From Flavobacteriaceae bacterium (lineage in GTDB: Bacteria; Bacteroidota; Bacteroidia; Flavobacteriales; Flavobacteriaceae), in contig CANKLE010000007.1 in assembly GCA_947483075.1 (NCBI GenBank), forward strand, positions 96,663-160,662: 64,000 nt of DNA. Reading direction: 5' to 3'. A program made the position numbers and the translations under genes. Below, piece by piece: positions 1 to 8,788 of the stretch (position 1 is the first letter of the stretch; every line of letters begins with the position of its first letter). Under the pieces are notes generated by a model that was given only the letters and a program-made list of their open reading frames with translations, searched no databases and had not been told where the DNA came from.

Positions 1-382
1 AATTTTCGCAATGCCACAACAAACCATCGGTGAAGCCTTTGCCTGCCCGTTTGCGTTCGATGACCAAGCCAATCGAGTTTTCTGAACGCACTGGCGAATG
101 CGGTACTTTGGACGGATGCAGATACATGTCGCCAGCTTTCAACTGCATTTCTTTGCGTTGGCCGTCTTCTTGAATCACTACCGTAATGTTGCCTTCTAAT
201 TGGTAAAACAATTCTTCGGTTTCGTTGTAGTGGTAATCGTTGCGGGCATTGGGACCGGCCACAATCATCACAATGTAATCGCCAGAATCAACATAAATAT
301 TTTTATTGCCCACGGGGGGTTTGAGCAAATGACGATTGTCTTCAATCCATTGATTTAAATTAAATGGGCTGGAAATAGCCAT
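1..382 (-). CDS. nbaC: 3-hydroxyanthranilate 3,4-dioxygenase (partial, N-terminal 127 residues)
   Basis: Cupin-fold dioxygenase that opens the ring of 3-hydroxyanthranilate in the kynurenine route of tryptophan degradation and de novo NAD synthesis. Only the N-terminal part is present; the gene runs off the left edge. The Fe ligands known in the bacterial enzyme, His51, Glu57 and His95, fall at exactly these residue numbers here (H51 and E57 in DYHYNETEELF, H95 in KVPHSPVR). The substrate-binding arginines R47 and R99 are also present. The start is the ATG whose complement lies at 380-382. The C-terminal second iron site of bacterial homologues would lie outside the window. It begins 2 bp after the stop of the upstream secreted EEP enzyme, so the two are probably co-transcribed. 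The identification is firm; the symbol is the one used in Pseudomonas, and haaO is equivalent. Confidence 0.93.
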   Translation of the reverse strand, partial: MAISSPFNLNQWIEDNRHLLKPPVGNKNIYVDSGDYIVMIVAGPNARNDYHYNETEELFYQLEGNITVVIQEDGQRKEMQLKAGDMYLHPSKVPHSPVRSENSIGLVIERKRAGKGFTDGLLWHCEN

Positions 383-384
383 GC

Positions 385-1494
385 TTAATTCACTTGTTTG
401 ATTAAATAAATGTAAACCGGAAAGTGGTCGCTAAAGCCTACCTCATTGGTTTGGTGTCGCAACGGATAGCCTTTGTATTGGCCAATGGTTTGAATCATGA
501 AGGGCTTGTTGTAAATACCCGCTTTCCAATAACGGAACGAAGAGTAGTCTTTCTTGATCAAGGATTCAGACACCATGATTTGATCAAAGATGTCCCCGGC
601 GTCACGGTAAAATAAGGAGGCATTTCCTTTGTAAAACATTTCTTCAAACGGATTGTATACGCCAAACTCTTTTACTTCTTCTTTCTTGCGTTTGGCTCCA
701 ATGCCTTCTTTTACGCTTTTGTTGTAGGTGCCGTCGTTCAAGTCGCCCATGCAAATAATCTTGGCATTGGGATTAATTTTATAAATCGAATCCATGATTT
801 TACGGTCCATTCTTCCGGCTGCTTCTCGAAACGGGCTACTCTTTTTTTCTCCTCCAGATCGAGACGGCCAGTGATTTACTAGTACATTCACTTCGTCGCC
901 GTCCAAATAACCTGTGACCAATAAGATATCTCGAGTAAATACTCGGCTTGTAGAATCGTAATCAATTTTGTCTTTATCGGCTTTATCCTCTTCGGATTCT
1001 TTGTTGTCTTTGTCGTCGGTTTTGGCTTTTTTAGCATAAATCAACAAGGGAATGTTTTTAAAACTTATGGGTTTAAAATGCTGTTTTTTGTACAACAAAG
1101 CCACGTCAATTCCTCTTTTGTCTGGCGATTCAAAATGCACGATGCCGTAATCGCTGCTTTGCAACAACGGTTCTTTGATTAAATCTTCTAAAACCCCGCG
1201 ATTTTCTATCTCGGCACCACCAATTAAGGTGGGCGATGTTGGGTTGTCTGTGGAGCCAATTTGGGAAAGTACCTGCGCTAAATTTTGCAGTTTTTGCTTG
1301 TATTTTTTGGATGTCCAGTTTTGAGCGCCATCGGGCAACCATTCTTCGTCGTTGTTGGGGTTATTAATGGTGTCAAACAAATTCTCAAAGTTGTAGAAGG
1401 CAACCGTGTGTACGGCGAATTTTTTTTCTTGGGCCTTTGCGGCTAAAATTGTAAAAAACAGAAAAAACAAGACAATTGATTTCGAAATTCTCAT
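385..1494 (-). CDS. Secreted endonuclease/exonuclease/phosphatase (EEP) family protein
   Basis: A 369-residue member of the EEP fold (DNase I / sphingomyelinase / inositol phosphatase type Mg-dependent phosphoesterases). An N-terminal signal peptide (about 1-22, ending LAAKAQ) exports it to the periplasm or beyond. Family motifs occur in order: NFEN (35-38), the metal-binding Glu in GGAEIENR (E95), NHWPSRSGG (207-215), GDLND (250-254) and SDHFPV (355-360). The key acidic and His residues are intact, so an active enzyme is expected. Residues 157-179 form a Lys/Asp/Glu-rich insert. The substrate (nucleic acid, phospholipid or other phosphoester) cannot be told from sequence. It is divergent from the TonB receptor/DUF5689 pair, which suggests a joint role in handling a phosphorus-containing polymer (inference). 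The start sits 46 bp downstream of a -7 box on this strand. Confidence 0.88.
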   Translation of the reverse strand: MRISKSIVLFFLFFTILAAKAQEKKFAVHTVAFYNFENLFDTINNPNNDEEWLPDGAQNWTSKKYKQKLQNLAQVLSQIGSTDNPTSPTLIGGAEIENRGVLEDLIKEPLLQSSDYGIVHFESPDKRGIDVALLYKKQHFKPISFKNIPLLIYAKKAKTDDKDNKESEEDKADKDKIDYDSTSRVFTRDILLVTGYLDGDEVNVLVNHWPSRSGGEKKSSPFREAAGRMDRKIMDSIYKINPNAKIICMGDLNDGTYNKSVKEGIGAKRKKEEVKEFGVYNPFEEMFYKGNASLFYRDAGDIFDQIMVSESLIKKDYSSFRYWKAGIYNKPFMIQTIGQYKGYPLRHQTNEVGFSDHFPVYIYLIKQVN

Positions 1495-1516
1495 AAATAG
1501 GGTGTTAATGAATGGT

Positions 1517-1535
1517 CAAGTTTGCGACAAACTTG
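1517..1535 (-). promoter_or_regulatory. Perfect 8-bp inverted repeat in the EEP gene leader
   Basis: CAAGTTTG, loop CGA, CAAACTTG. It lies between the start codon of the EEP gene (1494) and a minus-strand -7 box (1540-1547), so it would form a hairpin at the extreme 5' end of that transcript. It could instead be an operator shared by the divergent promoters. The symmetry is seen directly; the function is inference. Confidence 0.5.
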
Positions 1536-1539
1536 GAAA

Positions 1540-1547
1540 CAAAAGTA
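1540..1547 (-). promoter_or_regulatory. -7 promoter box for the EEP gene
   Basis: Read on the minus strand this is TACTTTTG, an exact TAnnTTTG Bacteroidota -7 element, 46 bp upstream of the start codon. No well-spaced TTG was found at -33. Confidence 0.5.
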
Positions 1548-1567
1548 TATAATAATAATTTAATAGG

Positions 1568-1575
1568 TACATTTG
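1568..1575 (+). promoter_or_regulatory. -7 promoter box for the TonB-dependent receptor
   Basis: TACATTTG, an exact match to TAnnTTTG, 35 bp before the ATG at 1610. No correctly spaced -33 TTG is visible, so an additional activator is possible. Confidence 0.5.
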
Positions 1576-1609
1576 CTTCCGTTAAGAAATAAACAGTAAA
1601 AAATTATCT

Positions 1610-4510
1610 ATGAAAAAACTTGTTTTTAGTACATTTTTTGTATTGCAAGTGATTTTCCTTTACGCACAATCGTCAACCGGAGTCTCTGGAAAAATTGTGG
1701 ATTCGAAATCACAAAAAGCACTTCAAAATGTAGTGGTATCCATTCCAAACACCAACCTAAGCCAGCTCACTGGTTCAGATGGTCGGTTTTCGATTGAAAA
1801 CGTTCCCGCAGGAAATCAATTGCTGCAGGTGAAGACAATCGGATACCGGGATCAATTGCTTCAGGTAGAGATTGCTTCGGGTAAAATGCTCGATTTGGGC
1901 GTGATCGTGGCGCAAGAAGATCAAACACAAGAGCAACAACTCGCATTAGTATCACTCACCGAAAATGATTTGGGAGATGACAACAGTGGCTCGGAGAGCA
2001 CCTCGGGTTTGTTACAAGCTTCCCGTGATGTGTTTCAACAAGCGGCTGCTTTCAATTGGGGTCAAGCCCGATTCCGCATGAGAGGATTAGACAACGAATA
2101 CGGAATGACCATGATCAATGGCGTTTCCATGAATAAGCTGTATGACGGAAGAGCTCAATTTAGCAACTGGGGCGGATTAAATGACGCTACCCGAAACCAA
2201 GAGTTTACCAATGGTTCTGCTCCTTCTGATTATACTTTTGGAGGCATTTTAGGCACCCAAGAAATCAACACCAGAGCTTCTGGCTACCGCACAGGAAGTC
2301 GTGTTTCTTATGGCGCGACCAACACCAATTACAGTGGTAGAGTAATGGGAACAACTGCAACTGGTATGCGAAAAGACGGTTGGGCTTATACGATTTCGGC
2401 TTCCCGTAGGTTTGCCAACGAAGGTTACTTTCAAGGAACAACCTACAATGCAAATTCCTTATTTGCTTCTATCGAGAAAAAATTGACCGCAAACAACTCG
2501 ATCAACTTTACCGCGATATATGCCCAGAACAAACGCGGAAAAAATTCGCCCAATACCCAAGAGGTTACGGATTTGGGTGGACAACAATACAATTCTTATT
2601 GGGGTTGGCAAAGTGGCGAACGCAGAAATGCGCGTGTAAAAACGGTAGAAGAGCCTATTTTTATGTTGAGTGATTTCTGGAAAATTTCTAAGAAAACCAA
2701 TCTACAAATGAATTTCACCTATCAATTTGGGGCCATTGGCAACAGCCGAATTGATTACCAGGGCGTAAATAGTCCAGACCCTACCTATTATAGAAATTTA
2801 CCAAGCTATTTCAAGTCTCTTTATGAAACTGACCCCGCTACCGTAATCTTAACTGATCCAACGGCTTATAGCCCAGGCGGATTGGGAGGTATTAATTACT
2901 ACAGCAACTACAGCACCAACAACGACCCTACTGTTGCGGCAAACGCGCCATATATTGCAGCCTACAACGGAGCGGCAAACGCCAAATTCTTGACCAACAA
3001 ACAAATTAATTGGGAAGAATTGTACCGTGCTAATTCCTTGAGCTCGTCTAGTAAATACATTCTTTACGAAGACCGCACTGACGACAACCAATGGACAGCG
3101 AATGCTGTATTAAACTCCCAGTTGGCTGATAATATTACTTTTAATGCCAGCGGAAATTTCTTGAAATTAAAATCACATAACTTCAAAAACTTATTGGATT
3201 TGATGGGCGGGCCTTTCTTTCAAGACATCTCGTTGTATGGATCTGGCAATCAACAACAAGCCGATTTAAACAACCCCAACCGGGATGTAAAAGTAGGCGA
3301 CACCTTTGGGTACAATTATAATTTATATGCTACCCAATATGATGCGTTTACTCAGTTTAAGTTTACCTACAAAAAAGTAGACTTCTATTTGGGACAAACC
3401 TTTTCGCATACCGAATACCAACGCGAAGGCTTGTACAAAAATGGCTATTATGCTACCAATTCATTGGGATGGAGCAGCAAAGAAAACTACGACAACTTTG
3501 GGTTCAAAGGTGGACTTACCTACAAAATTACGGGAAGAAACTTCTTGACCTTCAATGGAGCCGTAATGACCAAAGCGCCTAGTTTGCGCAATGTGTTCAA
3601 TAACGCGCGCATGAATAACAATGTAACCACAGGCGTAAGTTCAGAAACGGTAACCAGTGCCGATGCGAGTTACATTATTAATTCACCAAAACTAAAAGCT
3701 AGACTTACAGCCTATTATTCTCATGTTTCTAACGGGACAGAAACCTCCTTCTTCTTTGGAGACGGAGCCGGGATTGATGATCCATCAACGACCCTAAACG
3801 AAAGCAATGCGTTTGTGGCCGAAACCGTTACTAACTTAAGCAAACGCAATATGGGTGTCGAATTGGGATTAGAATACCCCATAACCTCTACTCTGAAAGC
3901 AACAGCTTGTTTGGCCAAAGGCGAGTACATTTATGACAGCAACCCAAATGTGAGCATCAGTATTGATTCTCAGGCTTCGGCAAGCAATACTAATCCAATT
4001 TCTGATTACGGCGTTTCGCACATAACCAACTACAAACAATCGGGTATGCCTCAATCTGCGGCTTCGATTGGGTTAGAATACCGCGATCCTAAATTTTGGT
4101 GGGTAGGGGCCAATATGAATTACTTGGCAGACAACTACATTGATATTGCGCCAATTACCCGTACCGATCGTTTCTTTGTTGACCCGAGCAGTGTTGTCGG
4201 AAATCCATTTCCAGAAGCTACACAAGCGCGTGCAGATGCTTTACTAAAACAAGAAAAATTTGATAACTTCGCCCTGTTAAATGTTACAGGAGGAAAATCT
4301 TGGAAATACAAAACCAACACTTTCGGGTTTTTTGCCAGTGTAAACAATCTTTTGGGAGTGAATTATAAAACCGGTGGTTTCGAACAAGCTAGAAACTCAA
4401 ATTACCGCGAATTAAATCAAGACGTTTCTAGTGGTGCTCCAGCCTTTGCTCCAAAATATTTTTACGGATACGGCCGCACCTATTTCTTAAACCTTTACAT
4501 CAATTTTTAA
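1610..4510 (+). CDS. TonB-dependent receptor with N-terminal carboxypeptidase-like regulatory domain
   Basis: Outer-membrane active transporter of 966 residues. It has a signal peptide (about 1-20, ending FLYAQ) and a CarboxypepD_reg-like beta domain (about 25-95) as in the SusC/CirA-like receptors of Bacteroidota. A plug domain follows (about 130-250, with the GLDNEYGMTMINGV segment), then a long beta-barrel ending in the aromatic terminus YINF typical of outer-membrane proteins. The paired gene 12 bp downstream encodes a lipoprotein with a surface-export signal. The pair therefore resembles a SusC/SusD-type arrangement, although the partner is DUF5689 and not SusD. The substrate is unknown. 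The divergent secreted EEP phosphoesterase points to uptake of a product of nucleic acid, phospholipid or phosphate-ester breakdown (inference). Confidence 0.9.
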   Translation: MKKLVFSTFFVLQVIFLYAQSSTGVSGKIVDSKSQKALQNVVVSIPNTNLSQLTGSDGRFSIENVPAGNQLLQVKTIGYRDQLLQVEIASGKMLDLGVIVAQEDQTQEQQLALVSLTENDLGDDNSGSESTSGLLQASRDVFQQAAAFNWGQARFRMRGLDNEYGMTMINGVSMNKLYDGRAQFSNWGGLNDATRNQEFTNGSAPSDYTFGGILGTQEINTRASGYRTGSRVSYGATNTNYSGRVMGTTATGMRKDGWAYTISASRRFANEGYFQGTTYNANSLFASIEKKLTANNSINFTAIYAQNKRGKNSPNTQEVTDLGGQQYNSYWGWQSGERRNARVKTVEEPIFMLSDFWKISKKTNLQMNFTYQFGAIGNSRIDYQGVNSPDPTYYRNLPSYFKSLYETDPATVILTDPTAYSPGGLGGINYYSNYSTNNDPTVAANAPYIAAYNGAANAKFLTNKQINWEELYRANSLSSSSKYILYEDRTDDNQWTANAVLNSQLADNITFNASGNFLKLKSHNFKNLLDLMGGPFFQDISLYGSGNQQQADLNNPNRDVKVGDTFGYNYNLYATQYDAFTQFKFTYKKVDFYLGQTFSHTEYQREGLYKNGYYATNSLGWSSKENYDNFGFKGGLTYKITGRNFLTFNGAVMTKAPSLRNVFNNARMNNNVTTGVSSETVTSADASYIINSPKLKARLTAYYSHVSNGTETSFFFGDGAGIDDPSTTLNESNAFVAETVTNLSKRNMGVELGLEYPITSTLKATACLAKGEYIYDSNPNVSISIDSQASASNTNPISDYGVSHITNYKQSGMPQSAASIGLEYRDPKFWWVGANMNYLADNYIDIAPITRTDRFFVDPSSVVGNPFPEATQARADALLKQEKFDNFALLNVTGGKSWKYKTNTFGFFASVNNLLGVNYKTGGFEQARNSNYRELNQDVSSGAPAFAPKYFYGYGRTYFLNLYINF

Positions 4511-4522
4511 TAAAACATACGT

Positions 4523-5854
4523 ATGAAAACAAGAATTTTGAAATCAGCCTTATTAGTAGCGCTTTTTGCTGGAGTGTTCTCGAGCTGCGTGAAAGACGAC
4601 AATTACTCAACCCCTAAATTGAGCGATTGTACAGAAACATCTTTAGTAAAAAACAGAGAAGTTTCTCAAATTTTAGCCGGAACGGTTGTGGCCTTGCACC
4701 AAAACATTGTGCCTGGACAATCAGATGTAATCGAAGCCTATGTGACTTCTAGTGATATTGGCGGAAACTTTTTCAAGTCTATTTCGTTTCAAACCTTAGA
4801 CGGATCTAAAGCTTTTAGCGTGCCTGTTGATGCTACTTCTACCTTTATCAACTATGAGCCAGGAAGAAAAGTATTAATCAAAATGGACGGATTGTATACT
4901 GATTTAAAATACGGCGGAATACGTATTGGTGGATTGTATGCTACCTCTACTGGATCTGCCGAAGTTGGTCGTTTGCCAGAGCCTGATTTTAGAGCTGCAG
5001 TAAACCGCAGTTGTGATTTTGTATCAGAAAACCAATTGGTACAACATGTAACCATTGCAGAAGCAACTACTGATGCCTACTTGAACAAATTAATCGAAAT
5101 TGACAACGTAGAGTTTGAGCCAAATGCTACAACTACTTACTATGATGCCAACAATGATTTGGGTGGTGCAACCAACTGGCACATTATGGACATGACAGGA
5201 AGTTCGGTGATTTTTAGAACCAGCGCCTATGCCAATTTTGCAGCCAAACCGGTAGCACAAGGAAGCGGAAAAGTACGTGGAATCATGACCAAATACAACA
5301 CCGATTACCAATTTATGGTGCGTACACAGAATGACATTGACATGACAGGACCGCGTTTTTCTCCGTTGTTGAACGAATCTTTTTCTGGGGGAATCACAGC
5401 TTGGAATGCGTATAGTGTAACTGGAAATGAAGTTTGGACATACAGTTCTACTTTTGGAAATCCGGGTGCTTGTGCGAAAATAACTGGGTATGTAAGCCCT
5501 AATAATTTTGCCAACGAAGATTGGTTGATTTCGCCAGCACAAAACTTATCTAGCCTAAGTACAGCTATCTTAACGTTTGATACAGCCTACAACTATTCAG
5601 GGAATGACTTGGTTGCTTATGTTTCAAACAACTATTCGGGAACGGGTAATCCAAATGCTGCTGGAGTAACTTGGACGCCATTAACTGCAACTTTATCTCC
5701 GGGCGGATGGGCATGGACAGGGTCCGGAGACATCAACCTCTCTAGTTATACTGGCGCAGGAAATACAGCTGTGTACATTGCGTTTAAATACACTTCTACT
5801 TCATCTGCTTCTAGAACATGGGAATTAGACAATGTAAAAATTAGACAAAACTAA
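4523..5854 (+). CDS. DUF5689-domain surface lipoprotein with C-terminal jelly-roll-like domain
   Basis: A 443-residue lipoprotein. The signal peptide ends at Cys22, and the next residues are VKDD. A Lys followed by two acidic residues just after the lipidated Cys is the lipoprotein export signal described for Bacteroidota, so surface exposure is likely. The DUF5689 domain occupies about 40-270. The C-terminal part (about 280-443) reads like a choice-of-anchor-J/jelly-roll carbohydrate-binding-like module (SFSGGITAWN, EDWLISPAQNLS, WELDNVKI). It follows the TonB-dependent receptor by 12 bp in one operon and ends at a strong terminator. It probably captures the ligand for the receptor. No enzymatic motif was recognised and the ligand is unknown. 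Confidence 0.82.
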   Translation: MKTRILKSALLVALFAGVFSSCVKDDNYSTPKLSDCTETSLVKNREVSQILAGTVVALHQNIVPGQSDVIEAYVTSSDIGGNFFKSISFQTLDGSKAFSVPVDATSTFINYEPGRKVLIKMDGLYTDLKYGGIRIGGLYATSTGSAEVGRLPEPDFRAAVNRSCDFVSENQLVQHVTIAEATTDAYLNKLIEIDNVEFEPNATTTYYDANNDLGGATNWHIMDMTGSSVIFRTSAYANFAAKPVAQGSGKVRGIMTKYNTDYQFMVRTQNDIDMTGPRFSPLLNESFSGGITAWNAYSVTGNEVWTYSSTFGNPGACAKITGYVSPNNFANEDWLISPAQNLSSLSTAILTFDTAYNYSGNDLVAYVSNNYSGTGNPNAAGVTWTPLTATLSPGGWAWTGSGDINLSSYTGAGNTAVYIAFKYTSTSSASRTWELDNVKIRQN

Positions 5855-5872
5855 TTTCAACCCTACCATACT

Positions 5873-5908
5873 AAAAGACGGCCAGTAAAGCCGTCTTTTT
5901 TTTTGGCG
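5873..5908 (+). terminator. Rho-independent terminator after the DUF5689 gene
   Basis: A 10-bp perfect stem, AAAAGACGGC / GCCGTCTTTT, with a 7-nt loop and followed by a run of T. It ends the TonB receptor/DUF5689 operon. Confidence 0.9.
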
Positions 5909-5962
5909 TTTTTTTTAACATTTACTACATAAAATCTGCAGTAATGCTCCCCAACGCGATTT

Positions 5963-5970
5963 TACTTTTG
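5963..5970 (+). promoter_or_regulatory. -7 promoter box for the TPR protein
   Basis: TACTTTTG, 25 bp before the ATG at 5996, which supports that start codon. No clear -33 TTG. Confidence 0.5.
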
Positions 5971-5995
5971 GTCTATATCTAAGCCATTCAAAATT

Positions 5996-6859
5996 ATGTT
6001 GAGAAGTAACCTTGTGCAAACCAAGTCTAATGCCTTGTTTTATTTATGGCCTTGCTTGGTTATGGCTCAAAACCATAAACAACCCAATCTTACATTCCAA
6101 ACCGATTTTTTCCACGCCGTAAACCATTGGGTTGTTTTACCTAAAAATGGATCCGAACACCACTACTTGTATGGATACCTGTACTTTGATCCCGCCAAAG
6201 GCATCGTGTTTTATTTAGAAAACACCCTCGCTTTTGACGGAACCTGGAAGCTCAATCGGGACAAGAAGTCGTATGTGTTGCAAAAAACGATGCGAGATCC
6301 TGAAATGAAGGTCGCGCTCCTTCCAAAATCGATCCAACAGCTTTGGAACTTGCCCGAAAAACCAGCTGCTTTGGGTGCTATTCCTAAAAAAAACACAGCC
6401 GATTATGCTGCCGCCTTAGGAAGGTATTTTAACCAACTCGAACAAAGTAGTTTGGCTGTTCCCTTGCTCAAAAAAGCGCTTAGGAAAAACCCAAATCATT
6501 CGAACTTGCTATTTGAGCTTGGCTTCGCCTACAATGCCAAGGCACGCTACAAAAAAGCCATTCGAGTGTTGGAACTTCTTGTGCAAGATTCGCCCTCACA
6601 AAAGGCATGGGAAGAGTTGGGCTATGCCTATTTGCAAACCCAAACTATTGCTGCAGCCGAAAACTGTTACATGCAGGCATTGCACTATTGTAAATCGACC
6701 GAAGAGATTCAAAAAATAGGCTCCGAAATGCACCGCGTATTCCTAAAATTTGGCGCAAGTGACTATGCAAATAAATGGGAAGCCATTGCCAAAAACGGTG
6801 AAATTCCTGAAAAACCTAACGCCGAAAACGACCCTCGAATCTTGTTGATAAAAAGATAA
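5996..6859 (+). CDS. Tetratricopeptide-repeat protein
   Basis: A 287-residue protein with tetratricopeptide repeats at about 125-245, in which the [21 protein letters not shown] and [12 protein letters not shown] segments show the TPR pattern. The N-terminal part (about 30-110) has no recognised domain. The N terminus is weakly hydrophobic, with LVMAQ resembling a signal-peptidase site near residue 25, so export is possible but the signal is poor. The chosen ATG lies 25 bp after a -7 box. It is placed between a terminator and recA. TPR proteins mediate protein-protein contacts; the partner is not known. Confidence 0.7.
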   Translation: MLRSNLVQTKSNALFYLWPCLVMAQNHKQPNLTFQTDFFHAVNHWVVLPKNGSEHHYLYGYLYFDPAKGIVFYLENTLAFDGTWKLNRDKKSYVLQKTMRDPEMKVALLPKSIQQLWNLPEKPAALGAIPKKNTADYAAALGRYFNQLEQSSLAVPLLKKALRKNPNHSNLLFELGFAYNAKARYKKAIRVLELLVQDSPSQKAWEELGYAYLQTQTIAAAENCYMQALHYCKSTEEIQKIGSEMHRVFLKFGASDYANKWEAIAKNGEIPEKPNAENDPRILLIKR

Positions 6860-6939
6860 AAACGACATTTTTAATCGCTAAAAACTTGAGAAAAAAAACT
6901 ATTTTTACAAAAATTAATGACCCAAAAATGAAGGAAAAG

Positions 6940-7941
6940 ATGAGTTCAGAAAAAGAAGCCAAACTAAAAGCGTTGCAATTAACGCTCGATAAATTAGACA
7001 AAACCTACGGCAAAGGAACCGTAATGAAAATGGGCGACAAAGCCATCGAAGAGGTTGAAACCATCTCGTCGGGCTCTTTGGGATTAGACCTAGCGTTGGG
7101 TGTTAATGGCTATCCTAAAGGCCGAATCATCGAAATATACGGACCAGAATCCTCAGGTAAAACTACCTTGACTTTACACGCCATAGCCGAAGCGCAAAAA
7201 GCCGGTGGCATTGCTGCTTTTATCGACGCCGAACATGCGTTTGACAGAGGCTATGCAGAAAAATTGGGTGTGGATGTAGAAAACCTAATTATTTCGCAAC
7301 CCGATAACGGGGAGCAAGCCTTAGAAATTACCGAGAATTTAATACGATCAGGCGCTATCGACATCGTAGTGATTGACTCGGTGGCTGCCTTGACTCCAAA
7401 AAGTGAAATTGAAGGCGAAATGGGCGACTCCAAAATGGGATTGCACGCCCGTTTGATGTCACAAGCCTTGCGAAAATTAACGGGAACCATCAGCAAAACA
7501 CATTGTACCGTGTTTTTCATCAACCAATTGCGTGAAAAAATTGGCGTGATGTTTGGAAATCCAGAAACTACTACGGGTGGAAATGCCTTGAAGTTTTATG
7601 CCTCCGTGCGTTTAGATATTCGTCGTTCGTCACAAATTAAAGACGGAGACAATGTAGTGGGTAACCGCACCAAAGTAAAAGTGGTTAAAAACAAAGTGGC
7701 TCCGCCATTCAAAACGGCCGAATTTGACATTATGTATGGCGAAGGTGTTTCTAAAACCGGTGAAATTTTGGATTTGGCTGTAGAGTTTGAAATCATCAAA
7801 AAATCGGGTTCTTGGTTTAGTTATGGCGAAACCAAATTGGGACAAGGGCGTGATGCCGTAAAAGTGCTCATCAAAGACAACCCAGAATTGGCCGACGAAT
7901 TAGAAGAAAAAATCAAGGCGCGAATCAAAGAAAATGTCTAA
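6940..7941 (+). CDS. recA: Recombinase RecA
   Basis: ATP-dependent strand-exchange protein for homologous recombination and SOS induction, 333 residues from the chosen start. Walker A GPESSGKT is at 68-75. The RecA signature around [21 protein letters not shown] and the C-terminal domain are complete. The open frame extends upstream to a TTG at 6886 and an ATG at 6928. The ATG at 6940 (MSSEKEAK) is preferred because flavobacterial RecA proteins start there and AAGGAA lies just upstream of it. Its own terminator follows. Confidence 0.98.
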   Translation: MSSEKEAKLKALQLTLDKLDKTYGKGTVMKMGDKAIEEVETISSGSLGLDLALGVNGYPKGRIIEIYGPESSGKTTLTLHAIAEAQKAGGIAAFIDAEHAFDRGYAEKLGVDVENLIISQPDNGEQALEITENLIRSGAIDIVVIDSVAALTPKSEIEGEMGDSKMGLHARLMSQALRKLTGTISKTHCTVFFINQLREKIGVMFGNPETTTGGNALKFYASVRLDIRRSSQIKDGDNVVGNRTKVKVVKNKVAPPFKTAEFDIMYGEGVSKTGEILDLAVEFEIIKKSGSWFSYGETKLGQGRDAVKVLIKDNPELADELEEKIKARIKENV

Positions 7942-7948
7942 ATAAACT

Positions 7949-7974
7949 ATCCCGGTTTTTCCGGGATTTTTTTT
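7949..7974 (+). terminator. Rho-independent terminator of recA
   Basis: Stem ATCCCGG / CCGGGAT (7 bp), loop TTTTT, then a run of eight T. It lies immediately before the convergent plsC stop codon at 7977. Confidence 0.9.
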
Positions 7975-7976
7975 GA

Positions 7977-8720
7977 CTACCCCTGAAGTAGTTTGTCCAA
8001 AATAATAGCCCGTACCTCCTCGTTAATCGCTTTGATTTCTGCTTTATTTTCAATGGATTTTCCTGCTGTGGAGACAAACTTGTGCACATGAGCCCTCATG
8101 ATACCGGGGCTTCCGCTAAAAAAAGTATAGGAAAATCGTTTTTTGTTGTCTGGAAAAGTCATCGGAACAATTGGGATTTGGTATTCGATGGCCAAGCGGA
8201 AAGCGCCGTCTTTAAACCCGTCCAATACGATAGATTCGTCATAAGGCACGCCACCTTCGGGGAAAATACAAATGCTCAAGCCTTGATTCAGGCGTTTTTG
8301 TGCACGTTCAAATACCGCTTGACGGCTTTTGGCATTGCCCCGATCAACCAAGATACAAGTGCGTTTGTAAAAGAATCCAAATAATGGAATTTTAGCCAAC
8401 TCTTTTTTGCCTACAAACACAAAGGGTTTAGGCGTAACGGCCAGCATGAGCATGATGTCGGTCATCGAAGTGTGATTGGCCACAAACATATAACTGCTGT
8501 TGTTGTCGAGTTCTTGATCTTTGGTTACTTTGTAGTAAAACCCGCTGGTATACAAAATAGATTTGGCCCAAATGCGCGCCATTACAAAAAAGTAGGGATA
8601 CCATTTTTCTTTGAGGATAGATAATACCAAAAACGGAAACATGACTACGATAGGCAGGCCCATCATCAGGTAAAACCAAATGCGCCAAAGCAGCCAAAAT
8701 ATCATTTTTATGGGTTTCAT
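7977..8720 (-). CDS. plsC: 1-acyl-sn-glycerol-3-phosphate acyltransferase (PlsC family)
   Basis: Membrane acyltransferase of phospholipid synthesis that converts lysophosphatidate to phosphatidate, 247 residues. It has an N-terminal hydrophobic segment (about 8-36), the catalytic HX4D motif in NHTSMTD (82-88) and the acceptor-binding FPEGG motif (153-157). Length and motif spacing fit the family. The start is next to a minus-strand -7 box. It is a single-gene unit between recA and the divergent trpS. A related lyso-lipid acyltransferase specificity cannot be excluded. Confidence 0.9.
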   Translation of the reverse strand: MKPIKMIFWLLWRIWFYLMMGLPIVVMFPFLVLSILKEKWYPYFFVMARIWAKSILYTSGFYYKVTKDQELDNNSSYMFVANHTSMTDIMLMLAVTPKPFVFVGKKELAKIPLFGFFYKRTCILVDRGNAKSRQAVFERAQKRLNQGLSICIFPEGGVPYDESIVLDGFKDGAFRLAIEYQIPIVPMTFPDNKKRFSYTFFSGSPGIMRAHVHKFVSTAGKSIENKAEIKAINEEVRAIILDKLLQG

Positions 8721-8725
8721 CGTAC

Positions 8726-8758
8726 CAAAAGTAACAATTCAATCCCTATTTTTGCCAA
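8726..8758 (-). promoter_or_regulatory. Promoter of plsC
   Basis: On the minus strand, TTG (8758-8756), a 22-bp spacer and TACTTTTG (8733-8726). The spacing is at the upper end of the usual range. The start codon is 6 bp from the box, so the transcript would be nearly leaderless. Confidence 0.4.
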
Positions 8759-8772
8759 AAGATTTACATTTG
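8747..8772 (+). promoter_or_regulatory. Tandem -7 boxes before trpS
   Basis: Two exact TAnnTTTG matches, TATTTTTG (8747-8754) and TACATTTG (8765-8772), lie 34 and 16 bp before the trpS start. Only one is likely to be used. Confidence 0.45.
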
Positions 8773-8788
8773 CACAAACCCGCTCAAC

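Noticed and set aside
5090..5542. 150-codon antisense frame inside the DUF5689 gene
   Set aside because: No promoter, and composition and frame mirror the real gene; it is a shadow of a confidently identified protein.
6886..6939. Upstream TTG/ATG starts of recA
   Set aside because: The extra residues are AT-rich and not part of the RecA N terminus; the ATG at 6940 gives the family start and length.
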